Below the pieces are notes generated by a model. The model ran no database searches and had not been told where the DNA came from. It was given only the letters and a program-made list of their open reading frames with translations. Below are positions 43,325-52,541 of a stretch of DNA of 64,000 nucleotides, one piece after another (the first letter of the stretch is position 1; each line of letters begins with the position of its first letter). The position numbers and the translations under genes were made by a program. The DNA is from KBS-96 sp964247975 (GTDB taxonomy: Bacteria > Acidobacteriota > Terriglobia > Bryobacterales > Bryobacteraceae), in the NCBI GenBank assembly GCA_964247975.1, contig CAXTWH010000001.1, positions 138,570 to 202,569 on the forward strand, written 5' to 3'.

Positions 43325-44040
43325 TTTGTTGCGTTCGCCGATAAGGAAAAATCCACGCCGCGTTCTGAATTGGCTTTCTCGGAAGCGGTCATGTCGATGG
43401 AAGACAACGGGACTTTCTGCACAGGTCTGGCTGAGAAATTCCAGAGCGTCTGGTCCATCACCGCGTAATTGGTGGTTTCAATCCGCTGTCCATCGCGCAG
43501 CACGATCAGCGTTGCCGGTTCCGGCGGCTGATTGTTCACTTCCGGCGCGGGCGGCGCAGCCGGGGGCAGCGGCGGCATAGTCCCGTTGGCCATTGCTGAC
43601 CGCATTTTCAATTGATACACCTCGCCGCGTAAGCGGTCCACCTCACCGGCAATCGAAAGAGTATCGGGATCGACCGGCGGCAGCAGCCCGGGCGTTGGCA
43701 GCACTTCCTCGCCAGGATAGGACGGATATGCATAACTACTAAACAGCGGATAACCGAATCCGTACAACAGATTGGATTGCCGTCCGCGCACCGGATTACA
43801 GCCGAAACAGCCATAATTATAAATGCCGTTTGAAAACGACGGTATGCCGTTTAACCCTGGAGTTTGTTGAATGCCGCGCAATCCATTCAACCCTGGCGGC
43901 AGTTGCGGAGAGCCGATTCCGCTGCGGCCCAAAAGCGGGCGCACTGTAGGCGCATAAAGCGGGCCGCTGTGGGAAGCGCGCTGCGCTGAAAGCGATCCGG
44001 CGAAAGCCCCTAAACACAGGAAAATCAACGCAGAACGCAT
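43321..44040 (-). CDS. Exported protein of unknown function with C-terminal acidobacterial domain
   Basis: 239 residues with signal peptide MRSALIFLCLGAFAGSLSAQ, a low-complexity Gly/Pro/Tyr-rich middle, a short coiled-coil (IAGEVDRLRGEVYQLKMRSAMA), a proline spacer and a conserved C-terminal unit TLIVLRDGQRIETTNYAVMDQTLWNFSA...KVPLSSIDM. Similar C-terminal units occur in many acidobacterial secreted proteins. AAGGAG is seven bases before the ATG. Its stop overlaps the convergent dehydrogenase stop by 4 bp. Function unknown. Confidence 0.82.
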   Translation of the reverse strand: MRSALIFLCLGAFAGSLSAQRASHSGPLYAPTVRPLLGRSGIGSPQLPPGLNGLRGIQQTPGLNGIPSFSNGIYNYGCFGCNPVRGRQSNLLYGFGYPLFSSYAYPSYPGEEVLPTPGLLPPVDPDTLSIAGEVDRLRGEVYQLKMRSAMANGTMPPLPPAAPPAPEVNNQPPEPATLIVLRDGQRIETTNYAVMDQTLWNFSARPVQKVPLSSIDMTASEKANSERGVDFSLSANATN

Positions 44041-44118
44041 TTCAAGCTCCTTCTTTCCAGAGTACCGCTTTCCGCGCGAAGCAGCAATGAACGTCCATTT
44101 TGTTCGCTGCTATCCCAC

Positions 44119-47100
44119 TTAAAAGCTCAATTTCAAACCAAGCTGTATGTTTCTGCCGCCGGACGCGCCCGTGACATAGCCGAAATTGGCATCGCCCAGG
44201 TTCACATCAGGATTACTGAACTGCGGAGTGTTAGTTAAGTTGAAAGATTCTCCCCGCAGTTCCAGATTAAATCTTTCCGTTAACGCGATGCTCTTGAACA
44301 ATGAGAAATCCAGTTCATACAAGCCGGGGCCGCCGATGATATTGCGCCCCACGTTGCCGAACTGCAAGGCCGTAGGAGCCGCAAAACTGCCCGTGCTGAA
44401 CCATTGGTGGCCGACTCCGACACCATGCAGAATCTGCAAAGGCGCAACCAGGTTTGGAGACTGCTGGTTTCCGGGTGCCAGTAAACCGGCATTGCTGTAG
44501 GTGATGTTCAAAGGAGTTCCCGTTTGCAGCGTTAAAACTCCGGCAACGCGCCAACCGCCGAGAACTGCCGCTGCCGCGCCGCCATTGCTTAACCAGCGCT
44601 TTCCCTTGCCGACCGGCAGATCGTAATTGTAGCTTTGCACGAAAACGTGAGTATGGTCGTAATCGGTTCGCGCGTAATTCCGGCGAATGTTGATGTAATA
44701 AGCAAGTCCGCCGTCATCGCCCATTTGAAAGCTCATTGCTTTGCCGTAAGTGTAAGCCGTGGTCATTACAAGACCGGTGGCAAAACGGCGGTCGAGTTTC
44801 ACTTGAAGCGAATTGTAAAGCGAAGAGAATCCTTGAAAAACAAGGGTCGTAGCGGCAGTCCGTTTAAACGCATTGAACTCAGGTTGGCCTCGCGTTCCTA
44901 ACCCGGCCACCAGACCCGCATTGATGTTGGGCTGTACTACGGAGTCCACGCCGTGGTTGCCGACGTAGGCGACATCGAGCGTCAGATGCAGCGGTAGCGC
45001 TTGTTGCACAGCGACGTTGTAAGACTCCACGTAGGGCTGCTTGAAATTCAAATTCACTACATACTGCTGCTGGTTGACCGAGGGATTGGTGATGATTCCG
45101 TTTGCCGGAACGACGGCAGGAGCCGGAGCCGGGAAGCCAGCCTGGAACGTGGCGATCTGGCCATTGGACAATACAGCAGGACCGTAGCTTGCCACTGTAG
45201 GCTCAAACGCATTGTTTTGCCGCACCGGGAAATTGTAAGCGTAGTTGTTATCGGGGAACGGCGTGTAACTGATGCCGAATCCAGCACGCAGCACTGTGGA
45301 AGAAGTCAAGCGGTAAGCAGCACCCAAACGCGGCGCAAAGTATTTGTAGCGCGTCACCATCCCCAGGTTTTTAGGATTGTTTCCAATTCCGGCAATGACG
45401 AGCGTGTTGCTATCAGGATTGTAGTTGGAAAAACCGCCTGAAAAGGCAGGCGTCGCAGGCGGGTAAAACTCCCATCGCAGGCCGGCATCAATCGTCAGCT
45501 TCGAGGTAGCTGTCCACTTGTCCTGCACAAAGCCGAACAACTGCCAGGCGCGATAAGCCGGAAAATACGTAAACAGATCGCGCCCTGCTTCGCTTGGAAC
45601 ATCCAAAAGAAAACTGGCAAAATCATTCGTGAAACTGGTTTTAGCATTCGGAATCGAAGTTTGGCCTTCGCGGAACCGGTAAATGCCGCGCGGGCTGAAA
45701 GTCTGCCCTTGCAGCAGATCGTCCCGCACGCGCCGCAGATCGCCGCCCCATTTAATGGTGTGGTTCCCAATGATCTTGGTCCAGGTGTTTACCAGATCAA
45801 TATTGGCTTCGGCACGCACCCAGGGAACGCTCGCACTGTAGCCAATTAAAGGTGATGAAAATCCATTGACATCTACTCCCACAATGCCGCTGGTTAACGG
45901 CGAAACGTTTACCCCAGGAACCCCCAAGGCAGTGGCGTCTTGCGAGCCGTAATCGGAAGGATACGCCTCATTATGATAATGCGCCGCGCCGAAGCGAAAT
46001 TCCGTAATCAGGGTCGGCGAGAAAATATGGTCATAGTTAACGCCGCCGCTATAAGTTCGCTGTATGCCGGTGGCTTCAAACGCGCTCTGCGCCGGGCCGC
46101 CCGCATTGCCGAAAACAGGCGATTGAAAGATTACCGGCCGTTGGAAACTGAACCGCGCGGTTAGACGGTCATTGTCGGTGAGGTTCGCGTCAACTTTTCC
46201 GTCCGTATAATCCTGGTCTTTATGATAAGGAAGCGTAGCGAAATAATTGTTGGTAAAACCAGGCAGGTTCGGCTGCGGAACCAGCGAAAGAATCTTCGCG
46301 GAAATCGGATTAATCAAGCTGGCGGGAATCCGGTTACCCCCAAACTGCTGTCGCCCGGTGCCATTCGCGTTGCCGGTGAATGGATTGTAGATCGTGGTGC
46401 TGGACGAACTGAGATCGCCGTTACGAAATGCTGTGACGGGAATGTTCAGCAGGTTGGTGTTGGCCTGGTGATCAAATACTTTCAGGTAATCGGCAAAAAA
46501 GAAAATCCTGTTTTTTCTGATCGGGCCACCGACCGCGCCGCCGAAGTAATTGTAAGACTGATGACCAACGGAAGGGTCAAAGAAATTGCGGGCGTTCAGG
46601 TCGCTGTTTTTGAAAAATTCGTACACTTCGCCGTGCAGATTGTTGGTGCCTGATTTTAAAATCACATTGGTCACGGCTCCGGTGGCGCGGCCCAGTTCGG
46701 CTTCAAAGTTACTGGTGGAAACGTCCACTGTTTGCACAGCCTCAATCGGCGGAATCAAGATCTGTAGCAAACCGGTTCGTTCATTGTCGTCAATGCCTTC
46801 GATTTGATAGTTGTTGCCCATGCGCATCTGGCCGTTCACTTCGGTTTGCAGCGAACTGCCGGCATTGAAAAACTGCGAATGCTGAAAGGTGGCGCGGGTG
46901 GTGCCGGGAACCAGATTCAGTAAACCTTGAAAATTACGGTTCGTGCCGAGCGGCAGCACGGCCGCTTCCTGAGCTTCAATCTTTCGTCCTGTATCGGCGC
47001 GGTCTGTTTGCAAAGCAGGCGGCGCAGCCGTCACTTCCACTGACTGGCTAATGTCGCCGGGCTGCAGCGACACATCGACGCGCGTACTGGTGTTCACAAT

Positions 47101-47382
47101 CACTGTGATGTTCTCGCGCACGTCGCGCTTGAACCCAGGCGACTCCACCACCACGGAGTATCGACCGGGAGGAAGATCAGGGAACGTATAATTACCGCTA
47201 TTATTGGTTTGGCTGGAACGATTGATATTGGTTTCAACTTCGGTAGCCGTCACTCGCGCATCAATCACCACCGCGCCGCTTGCGTCGGTAACGGTGCCGA
47301 GCAGCGTGGCATTCACAGCCTGCGCGCATAAACATCCGGTGCCGGCGAACAAGGCAAACACCATCCACAAAAAACGATTCAT
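44119..47382 (-). CDS. TonB-dependent receptor with carboxypeptidase-like N-terminal domain (Oar-type)
   Basis: 1,087 residues from the ATG at 47382, which has GAGGGG about six bases upstream and gives signal peptide MNRFLWMVFALFAGTGCLCAQA. Residues 25-105 are a carboxypeptidase regulatory-like beta domain (VTDASGAVVIDARVTATEVET, NSGNYTFPDLPPGRYSVVVES). A plug domain follows (YQIEGIDDNERTG, VDVSTSNFEAELGRATGAVTNVILKSGTN), then a large outer-membrane barrel rich in aromatic strands that ends GRNIQLGLKLSF with terminal Phe, as outer-membrane proteins require. Such proteins are greatly expanded in Solibacter-type Acidobacteria. The ligand is unknown. A longer start at 47427 is less likely. Confidence 0.92.
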   Translation of the reverse strand: MNRFLWMVFALFAGTGCLCAQAVNATLLGTVTDASGAVVIDARVTATEVETNINRSSQTNNSGNYTFPDLPPGRYSVVVESPGFKRDVRENITVIVNTSTRVDVSLQPGDISQSVEVTAAPPALQTDRADTGRKIEAQEAAVLPLGTNRNFQGLLNLVPGTTRATFQHSQFFNAGSSLQTEVNGQMRMGNNYQIEGIDDNERTGLLQILIPPIEAVQTVDVSTSNFEAELGRATGAVTNVILKSGTNNLHGEVYEFFKNSDLNARNFFDPSVGHQSYNYFGGAVGGPIRKNRIFFFADYLKVFDHQANTNLLNIPVTAFRNGDLSSSSTTIYNPFTGNANGTGRQQFGGNRIPASLINPISAKILSLVPQPNLPGFTNNYFATLPYHKDQDYTDGKVDANLTDNDRLTARFSFQRPVIFQSPVFGNAGGPAQSAFEATGIQRTYSGGVNYDHIFSPTLITEFRFGAAHYHNEAYPSDYGSQDATALGVPGVNVSPLTSGIVGVDVNGFSSPLIGYSASVPWVRAEANIDLVNTWTKIIGNHTIKWGGDLRRVRDDLLQGQTFSPRGIYRFREGQTSIPNAKTSFTNDFASFLLDVPSEAGRDLFTYFPAYRAWQLFGFVQDKWTATSKLTIDAGLRWEFYPPATPAFSGGFSNYNPDSNTLVIAGIGNNPKNLGMVTRYKYFAPRLGAAYRLTSSTVLRAGFGISYTPFPDNNYAYNFPVRQNNAFEPTVASYGPAVLSNGQIATFQAGFPAPAPAVVPANGIITNPSVNQQQYVVNLNFKQPYVESYNVAVQQALPLHLTLDVAYVGNHGVDSVVQPNINAGLVAGLGTRGQPEFNAFKRTAATTLVFQGFSSLYNSLQVKLDRRFATGLVMTTAYTYGKAMSFQMGDDGGLAYYINIRRNYARTDYDHTHVFVQSYNYDLPVGKGKRWLSNGGAAAAVLGGWRVAGVLTLQTGTPLNITYSNAGLLAPGNQQSPNLVAPLQILHGVGVGHQWFSTGSFAAPTALQFGNVGRNIIGGPGLYELDFSLFKSIALTERFNLELRGESFNLTNTPQFSNPDVNLGDANFGYVTGASGGRNIQLGLKLSF

Positions 47383-47400
47383 GGCAACCCCTCTTGGTGA

Positions 47401-47434
47401 TGGAAAACTATCATAGTTTTCCAACAAGAGTCAA
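47401..47434 (-). promoter_or_regulatory. Perfect palindrome and promoter-like sequence upstream of TonB receptor
   Basis: TGGAAAACTA and TAGTTTTCCA are perfect 10-bp arms separated by three bases (47401-47423), 19 bp before the start codon. On the reverse strand TTGACT lies at 47434-47429, and TATGAT falls within the palindrome. A repressor bound there would block transcription. The regulator is not identified; an RNA hairpin in the leader is the alternative. Confidence 0.55.
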
Positions 47435-47453
47435 CCAGAAGCGTTTTAAAAAC

Positions 47454-47484
47454 AAAAAAGCCCGGAATATGCTCGCGGGCTTTT
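47454..47484 (-). terminator. Rho-independent terminator of the ribosomal operon
   Basis: On the reverse strand AAGCCCG pairs with CGGGCTT around an 11-base loop and is followed by six T. It lies 20 bp after the rplQ stop. The A-rich flank also gives T on the other strand, so it may act both ways. Confidence 0.9.
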
Positions 47485-47503
47485 CTTTCAATTATGAGGT
47501 TGT

Positions 47504-47959
47504 TCAGGCTTCGTCGCTGCCGGCTTCGCCTTCGTTATTTTCGCGCAATTGTTTTAACTTTTCTTCGCGGCGCTGAGCGCGTTCCGCCGCCCGCTTCACC
47601 AGTTCGCTGCCGACCAGTTCCAGTTTAGCTGTTTCCGCGCCGTCGCCCTTGCGCCAGCCGAGTTTCACAATGCGCGTGTAACCGCCGGGGCGTTGCGTGA
47701 AGCGCGGGCCGATTTTTTCGAATAACTTCTGCACAGCTTCCGGCTTCAGCAGGTAAGCGGCTGCTTGCCGGCGTGTATGCAGCGTGTCGCGCTTGGCAAG
47801 CGTAATCATTTTTTCCACTAGCGGCTTTGCGGCTTTCGCTTTCGGAACCGTAGTGGTAATGCGCTCTTCTTCGATAACGCTTGTTACTAAACCGCGCAGC
47901 AGCGCGCGACGAGCGCTGACGTTACGCTTTAGCTTTTTACCGCTTTTCAGATGTCTCAT
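47504..47959 (-). CDS. rplQ: 50S ribosomal protein L17 (bL17)
   Basis: 151 residues starting MRHLKSGKKLKRNVSARRALLRGLVTSVI, the invariant bL17 opening, and ending the core with RPGGYTRIVKLGWRKGDGAETAKLEL. About 30 residues of charged tail (AAERAQRREEKLKQLRENN) extend beyond the usual 115-125. Last gene of the block, 31 bp after rpoA, followed by the terminator. Confidence 0.98.
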   Translation of the reverse strand: MRHLKSGKKLKRNVSARRALLRGLVTSVIEEERITTTVPKAKAAKPLVEKMITLAKRDTLHTRRQAAAYLLKPEAVQKLFEKIGPRFTQRPGGYTRIVKLGWRKGDGAETAKLELVGSELVKRAAERAQRREEKLKQLRENNEGEAGSDEA

Positions 47960-47990
47960 GGTTCACTATCCCGCGCCGGTTTGGCGGCAG

Positions 47991-49031
47991 TTACTCCTCC
48001 GCTCCGGCATAGGATTCATCATCATAGTCCGTAGAAGAAGGCAAGCTCGGAGCCGGACCTGCCACTAAACGGCCCTGCGCATCGAACTTCATGCCGAACG
48101 AAAGCCCCAATCCACCAAGGATTTCCTTAATTTCGTTGAGCGACTTGCGGCCAAAATTTTTGGTGCGCAGCATTTCCGCTTCGCTTCTTTGCACCAGATC
48201 GCCAATGGTCTGAATGTTGGCGTTCTTCAGGCAGTTGTAGGAACGAACGCTCAGTTCTAACTCTTCCACCGAGCGGTTCAGAACCTCGTTCATCTGGTTC
48301 ATCGCGCGCGTTTCCGGTTCTTCCACCACTTCCGGAGTTTCTTCAAAGTTGATGAAGATCGTCATGTGATCTTTCAACAGTTTTGCGGCTTGGCCGATGG
48401 AATCCTGCGGAGAAATCGCGCCGTTGGTCCAGACTTCAATCGTTAGCTTATCGAATTCCGTGTTCTGGCCTAAACGCGCGCCTTCCACACCGTAATTCAC
48501 TTTACGTACCGGAGAATGAACGGAATCGATGGGAATATAACCGATCGGCAGGTCTTCTTCGTAGTTACGGTCGGCAGACACATAACCACGGCCCTGCTTG
48601 ATCCGCATTTCGATGTTGAGCTTGCCGCCTTCGCCAACCGTGGCAATCGGCAGGTTGCGATCCAGCACTTCCACGTCGGCATCGGTTTCAATCTGGTTGG
48701 ACATCACCTGGCCCGCGCCATCCACGCGCAGACGAGCGATGCGAGTTCCTTCGCCCATCATCTTGAACGGCACTTGCTTCAGGTTAAGAATAATATCGGT
48801 TGCATCTTCCACCACGCCCGGAATGGGGCTGAACTCGTGGGAAACACCCTCAATGCGCACAGCCGTAATCGCCGCGCCTTCAATAGAACTGAGCAGCACG
48901 CGGCGCAAACCGCTGCCAATGGTGGACCCGAATCCACGCTCGAACGGCTGAGCCGTGAACTGGCCGAAACGCTCAGTGAGAGTTTCTGTATTTGCGACTA
49001 ATCGCTTAGGCTTCTGGAATCCTTTAAACAT
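47991..49031 (-). CDS. rpoA: RNA polymerase alpha subunit
   Basis: 346 residues. The N-terminal dimerisation domain begins MFKGFQKPKRL and includes FGSTIGSGLRRVLLSSIEGAAIT; the C-terminal domain includes NRSVEELELSVRSYNCLKNANIQTIGDLVQ and RTKNFGRKSLNEIKEIL, the DNA- and activator-binding helices. A 25-residue acidic tail follows (SSTDYDDESYAGAEE). Standard place between rpsD and rplQ. Confidence 0.98.
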   Translation of the reverse strand: MFKGFQKPKRLVANTETLTERFGQFTAQPFERGFGSTIGSGLRRVLLSSIEGAAITAVRIEGVSHEFSPIPGVVEDATDIILNLKQVPFKMMGEGTRIARLRVDGAGQVMSNQIETDADVEVLDRNLPIATVGEGGKLNIEMRIKQGRGYVSADRNYEEDLPIGYIPIDSVHSPVRKVNYGVEGARLGQNTEFDKLTIEVWTNGAISPQDSIGQAAKLLKDHMTIFINFEETPEVVEEPETRAMNQMNEVLNRSVEELELSVRSYNCLKNANIQTIGDLVQRSEAEMLRTKNFGRKSLNEIKEILGGLGLSFGMKFDAQGRLVAGPAPSLPSSTDYDDESYAGAEE

Positions 49032-49067
49032 ATTCGTTCCTTCTTCGTCGATTTTCCGAAGTGTGCC

Positions 49068-49700
49068 CTACTTCGAGTACAGCTCGACGATGAGCTGTTC
49101 ATTGAGTTGAATTTGCACCAGTTCCTCGCGCTTCGGCTGTTGCAGCACGCGGGCGCGCAGAGCATCACGATCCACTTCCAGCCAGGCCGGGCTAGGAGCA
49201 TGGGCGGTAGCATCGCGGGCTGACAAAATGGTAGGATTCGTGCGGCTATTTTCGCGGATTTCTACTACATCGCCAGGCTTAACCGTGTAAGAAGGGATAT
49301 CTACTTTTTTGCCATTCACTTGGATGTGACCGTGGCGGATCACCTGGCGAGCCTGCGGACGGCTGGTAGCGAAACCCGTGCGGTAAATCACGCTGTCGAG
49401 ACGGCGTTCCAGCGCATTCAGCATGTTTTCGCCGGTGATGCCCTTCTGGTGCGACGCTTTCTCAAACAGGTTTCGAAACTGCCCTTCCAACAAACCGAAG
49501 TAGCGGCGCGCTTTCTGCTTTTCGCGAAGCTGAATGCCATAGCCCACAACTTTAGTTTTCTTGTCTTTACCGTGTTGGCCGGGCGCGAAATTGCGCTTTT
49601 CTACTGAGCACTTCTCGCTGTGGCAGCGTTCGCCCTTTAAGAACAGCTTCATGCCCTCACGTCGGCAAAGCCGACAAACCGGGCCAATATATCTTGCCAA
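49068..49700 (-). CDS. rpsD: 30S ribosomal protein S4 (uS4)
   Basis: 210 residues: MARYIGPVCRLCRREGMKLFLKGERCHSEKCSVEKRNFAPGQHG shows the four-cysteine zinc site (CRLC and C-x5-C) of the C+ form of S4. The S4 RNA-binding domain follows (LERRLDSVIYRTGFATSRPQARQVIRHGHIQVNG). Primary 16S rRNA binder and, in many bacteria, an operon autoregulator. Confidence 0.98.
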   Translation of the reverse strand: MARYIGPVCRLCRREGMKLFLKGERCHSEKCSVEKRNFAPGQHGKDKKTKVVGYGIQLREKQKARRYFGLLEGQFRNLFEKASHQKGITGENMLNALERRLDSVIYRTGFATSRPQARQVIRHGHIQVNGKKVDIPSYTVKPGDVVEIRENSRTNPTILSARDATAHAPSPAWLEVDRDALRARVLQQPKREELVQIQLNEQLIVELYSK

Positions 49701-49830
49701 ATTTAACCTCCAGAACCGGAACGCTTCCAGGCAGACCGGCTGATTTATAGGTGCGGTTTACGGTCAGGCATGACCTTCTTCCCGCTTTCACTTCAATTTT
49801 TATTCAACAACCAAGAACAAACGAACCCAA

Positions 49831-50241
49831 TTACACGCGCCGCTTTTTGGGCGGACGGCAACCGTTATGGGGAATTGGCGTGATGTCTTTGATTGCTCGA
49901 ACATCAATGCCGGCGGTAGCTAAAGCGCGAACTGCCGATTCGCGTCCGCTGCCGGGACCGGCAACGCGAACTTCCACCGTGCGCAAGCCGGATTCCTTCG
50001 CTTTGTTAGCGGCAGTCAGAGAGGCCTGCTGCGCGGCAAACGGCGTACCTTTACGGGAACCACGGAAGCCGAGCGAACCGGAGCTTGACCAGGCAAGCAC
50101 GTTGCCGATCGGGTCAGTGAACGTGACGATCGTATTGTTGAACGACGCCTGAATATGCACAACCCCGAACGGAACGTTCTTTTTTTCTTTCTTCTTAAAA
50201 GCCTTTTTCTTATTGGCCGTTTTTGCGGGTGCTTTCGCCAT
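49831..50241 (-). CDS. rpsK: 30S ribosomal protein S11 (uS11)
   Basis: 136 residues. A lysine-rich leader (KAPAKTANKKKAFKKKEKK) precedes the conserved core GVVHIQASFNNTIVTFTDPIGNVLAWSSSGSLGFRGSRKGTPFA and the ending KDITPIPHNGCRPPKKRRV. A 130-bp gap to rpsD holds no gene. Confidence 0.98.
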   Translation of the reverse strand: MAKAPAKTANKKKAFKKKEKKNVPFGVVHIQASFNNTIVTFTDPIGNVLAWSSSGSLGFRGSRKGTPFAAQQASLTAANKAKESGLRTVEVRVAGPGSGRESAVRALATAGIDVRAIKDITPIPHNGCRPPKKRRV

Positions 50242-50264
50242 TTACCTGATCCTCTGCAATTCCT

Positions 50265-50651
50265 TTAAGTTTTGGCGGTTGCTTTCTTCTTGTTAGCAAC
50301 CGTGCCGCGGCGCGGTCCTTTGCGGGTCCGGGCATTGGTATGGGTACGCTGTCCGCGAGACGGCAATCCACGACGGTGCCGCAGTCCCCGATAAGAACCC
50401 ATTTCCATCAAACGCTTAATATTCAGCGACGTTTCCTTGCGGAGATCGCCTTCAATCGAACCTTCGCTTTCAATGAGGGTACGCAGATGGTTTGTTTCTT
50501 CTTCGGTCAGCTCGCTCACCCTTTTTTCAGGATCGACGTTGGCCCGAAACAAAAGCGACAAAGCCCGAGTGCGGCCAATTCCATAAATGTAAGTCAGCCC
50601 GATGGCTGCCCGCTTCTTCGCTGGTAAATCAATGCCTGCAATACGCGCCAT
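50265..50651 (-). CDS. rpsM: 30S ribosomal protein S13 (uS13)
   Basis: 128 residues: MARIAGIDLPAKKRAAIGLTYIYGIGRTRA, then GSYRGLRHRRGLPSRGQRTHTNARTRKGPRRGT and a basic tail that contacts the decoding region. Located 13 bp after rpmJ. Confidence 0.98.
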   Translation of the reverse strand: MARIAGIDLPAKKRAAIGLTYIYGIGRTRALSLLFRANVDPEKRVSELTEEETNHLRTLIESEGSIEGDLRKETSLNIKRLMEMGSYRGLRHRRGLPSRGQRTHTNARTRKGPRRGTVANKKKATAKT

Positions 50652-50664
50652 AAAACTTTTTCCT

Positions 50665-50778
50665 TTAACCCTGCCGCTGTTTGTGCTTGGGATTGGTGCA
50701 GATTACCCGCACAACGCCATGCCGGTGGATAATTTTGCACTTATCACACAACTTCTTCACTGATGCCTGAACCTTCAT
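50665..50778 (-). CDS. rpmJ: 50S ribosomal protein L36 (bL36)
   Basis: 37 residues, MKVQASVKKLCDKCKIIHRH followed by GVVRVICTNPKHKQRQG; the C-x2-C...C-x4-H zinc ribbon is intact (zinc-dependent type). Two bases after infA. Confidence 0.97.
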   Translation of the reverse strand: MKVQASVKKLCDKCKIIHRHGVVRVICTNPKHKQRQG

Positions 50779-50780
50779 GG

Positions 50781-51014
50781 CTACCCTTTCGCCAATAATT
50801 CTAAAATCCGCCCGCGCGTTCGGTCGTACACCGAAAGTGCCACTCGCACCCGGTCCCCAATCCGCAAACGCACAAAATTGACTCGCTGCGCGCTAGCCGG
50901 GTGAGCAAGCACTTCATGCTCGCCTTCCAGCCTGACCCGAACGAGTCCACTGGGAAGAATTTCTCTCACCACGCCTTCGGCAGTTTTCTCCCGATTTGAG
51001 GTGATCTCTTCCAT
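50781..51014 (-). CDS. infA: Translation initiation factor IF-1
   Basis: 77 residues from the ATG at 51014: an S1-like OB fold with GVVREILPSGLVRVRLEGEHEVLAHPASAQ and RLRIGDRVRVALSVYDRTRGRIL, which aligns with E. coli IF-1 over its whole length. A longer frame to 51104 overlaps map and is not conserved. No clear Shine-Dalgarno is seen, so the start may be one of nearby alternatives. Confidence 0.93.
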   Translation of the reverse strand: MEEITSNREKTAEGVVREILPSGLVRVRLEGEHEVLAHPASAQRVNFVRLRIGDRVRVALSVYDRTRGRILELLAKG

Positions 51015-51075
51015 TGCAACACGTTTTGGAACCGACTGCTTCTGCCGCTCGGTTCCTGAACAAACAAACCCAAAC

Positions 51076-51846
51076 TTAAGGCCGCGACAGCACCCAGGGG
51101 CCATTATCCGTTACAGCCACCATATGCTCAAAATGAGCCGAATACGACCCATCTTTTGCTACCGCCGTCCACTTATCAGACAGAACTTTTGTATCAGGCT
51201 TGCCGGCATTCACCATCGGCTCAATCGCCAGCACCATGCCCGGTTTCAAGCGCGGATTTTCGCTTTTCCGGTCGATGTAATTTGGAATCTGCGGTTCTTC
51301 ATGCAACGAAGTTCCGATGCCGTGGCCGACAAACTCCCGCACAATAGAAAACCCGTGTGCGGTGACATGTTTTTCCACCGTTCCGCAGATATCAAACAGC
51401 CGATTTCCGGCCCGGACCTGATCAATCGCCAGTTCCAAACTATCTTCGGTTACTTTCAACAAGCGTTTTACCGAATCATTTGGTTCGCCAATAGCCACCG
51501 TCACCGCAGAGTCGCCGTAATACCCGTTTAACTCAACGCCGGTATCGATGGAAATAATGTCGCCCACACTCAACTTGCGCTTGCCGGAAGGCATTCCATG
51601 CACTACTTCTTCATTTACCGATGTGCAAAGCACATAAGGGTATTTCGTTTTGGAAGCATGGGAAACGTAGCCTTTGAAAGCTGGTCTGGCCCCCGCGTCA
51701 GCAATCATCTTCACTGCCGCTGCTTCCAGATCTTGCGTGGTGATACCTTCTGCCACCATTGCTTTCAAATTTTGCAGAATTTCATACACCAACAGACCGC
51801 TGCGACGCAGTTTTTCCAGTTCGGCGGGGCTTCTACGCACGATCAT
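51076..51846 (-). CDS. map: Methionine aminopeptidase, type I
   Basis: 256 residues. Metal ligands are visible: ISIDTGVELNGYYGDSAVT (two Asp), EFVGHGIGTSLHEEPQIPNY (His), LAIEPMVNAG (Glu) and a final Glu/His region (AHFEHMVAVT). VNEEVVHGMPS carries the substrate-proximal His. Removes initiator Met from nascent proteins. Its start overlaps the adk end by 14 bp. Confidence 0.97.
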   Translation of the reverse strand: MIVRRSPAELEKLRRSGLLVYEILQNLKAMVAEGITTQDLEAAAVKMIADAGARPAFKGYVSHASKTKYPYVLCTSVNEEVVHGMPSGKRKLSVGDIISIDTGVELNGYYGDSAVTVAIGEPNDSVKRLLKVTEDSLELAIDQVRAGNRLFDICGTVEKHVTAHGFSIVREFVGHGIGTSLHEEPQIPNYIDRKSENPRLKPGMVLAIEPMVNAGKPDTKVLSDKWTAVAKDGSYSAHFEHMVAVTDNGPWVLSRP

Positions 51847-52537
51847 TAGCTTGTCCCCGGCTTCCTAACTGCTGTCGGATACTAGCAGAAATTGTATCCG
51901 GCGCCGCCAACGCGCCTTCCACTTCTACCATCGCCATTCCTGTTCCACGCAAATACTGCAACACCGGCGCAGTTTCCGATTCGTACTGCTGCAGACGCTG
52001 CCGAATCACTGATTCCCGGTCATCTTCCCGTGTCACCAGCAGCGTCCCATCCCGATCGCAGATACCCGCCACTTTCGGTGGGTTCGTGGTCAAACTGTAA
52101 AGGGTACCACAAACGGGACACTGCCGACGGCCGCTCAGGCGAGCTACGAGCTTTTCGTAGTCAACCACCAAGTGTATCACAGCCGGGTCCAATTTGTACC
52201 GGGAAATCATCGTCATTAGGACCTTTGCCTGGTTCACCGTGCGCGGGTATCCGTCCAGAATAAATCCGTTCCGGCAGTCTTCCTGTTGAATACGTGCTTC
52301 CACAAGTTCATTCACCAGTTGATCGGACACCAGCCTTCCGGCTCGCATCAGTTCCTGCACTTCGCGCCCAATTTCGTCGTTTGCTTCGATATGCTGACGC
52401 AGCATTTCACCGGTGGATATATGCGGCCCGCGAAGGTAATTTTCCTGAAGAAGCCGGGCTTGAGTTCCTTTTCCCGATCCAGGAGCACCAAACAAAATCA
52501 GCGCCGGCGCAGGCCGAACAGCAGTTACGGTAGTCAA
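51833..52537 (-). CDS. adk: Adenylate kinase
   Basis: About 234 residues from a TTG at 52537, just past the secY stop. P-loop LILFGAPGSGKGTQA, AMP site GPHISTGEMLR, NGFILDGYPRTVNQA and a zinc-type lid CPVCGTLYSLTTNPP...GICDRDG (C-x2-C...C-x2-D) are present. It balances AMP, ADP and ATP. Another in-frame start, GTG at 52579, would overlap secY by 38 bp; the true start is not settled. Confidence 0.93.
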   Translation of the reverse strand: MTTVTAVRPAPALILFGAPGSGKGTQARLLQENYLRGPHISTGEMLRQHIEANDEIGREVQELMRAGRLVSDQLVNELVEARIQQEDCRNGFILDGYPRTVNQAKVLMTMISRYKLDPAVIHLVVDYEKLVARLSGRRQCPVCGTLYSLTTNPPKVAGICDRDGTLLVTREDDRESVIRQRLQQYESETAPVLQYLRGTGMAMVEVEGALAAPDTISASIRQQLGSRGQANDRA

Positions 52538-52541
52538 AGTA

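Noticed and set aside
47401..47423. Palindrome considered as a rho-independent terminator
   Set aside because: It lies upstream of a start codon and has no T-run after it on the receptor strand; the ribosomal operon already ends at the separate terminator 47454-47484.
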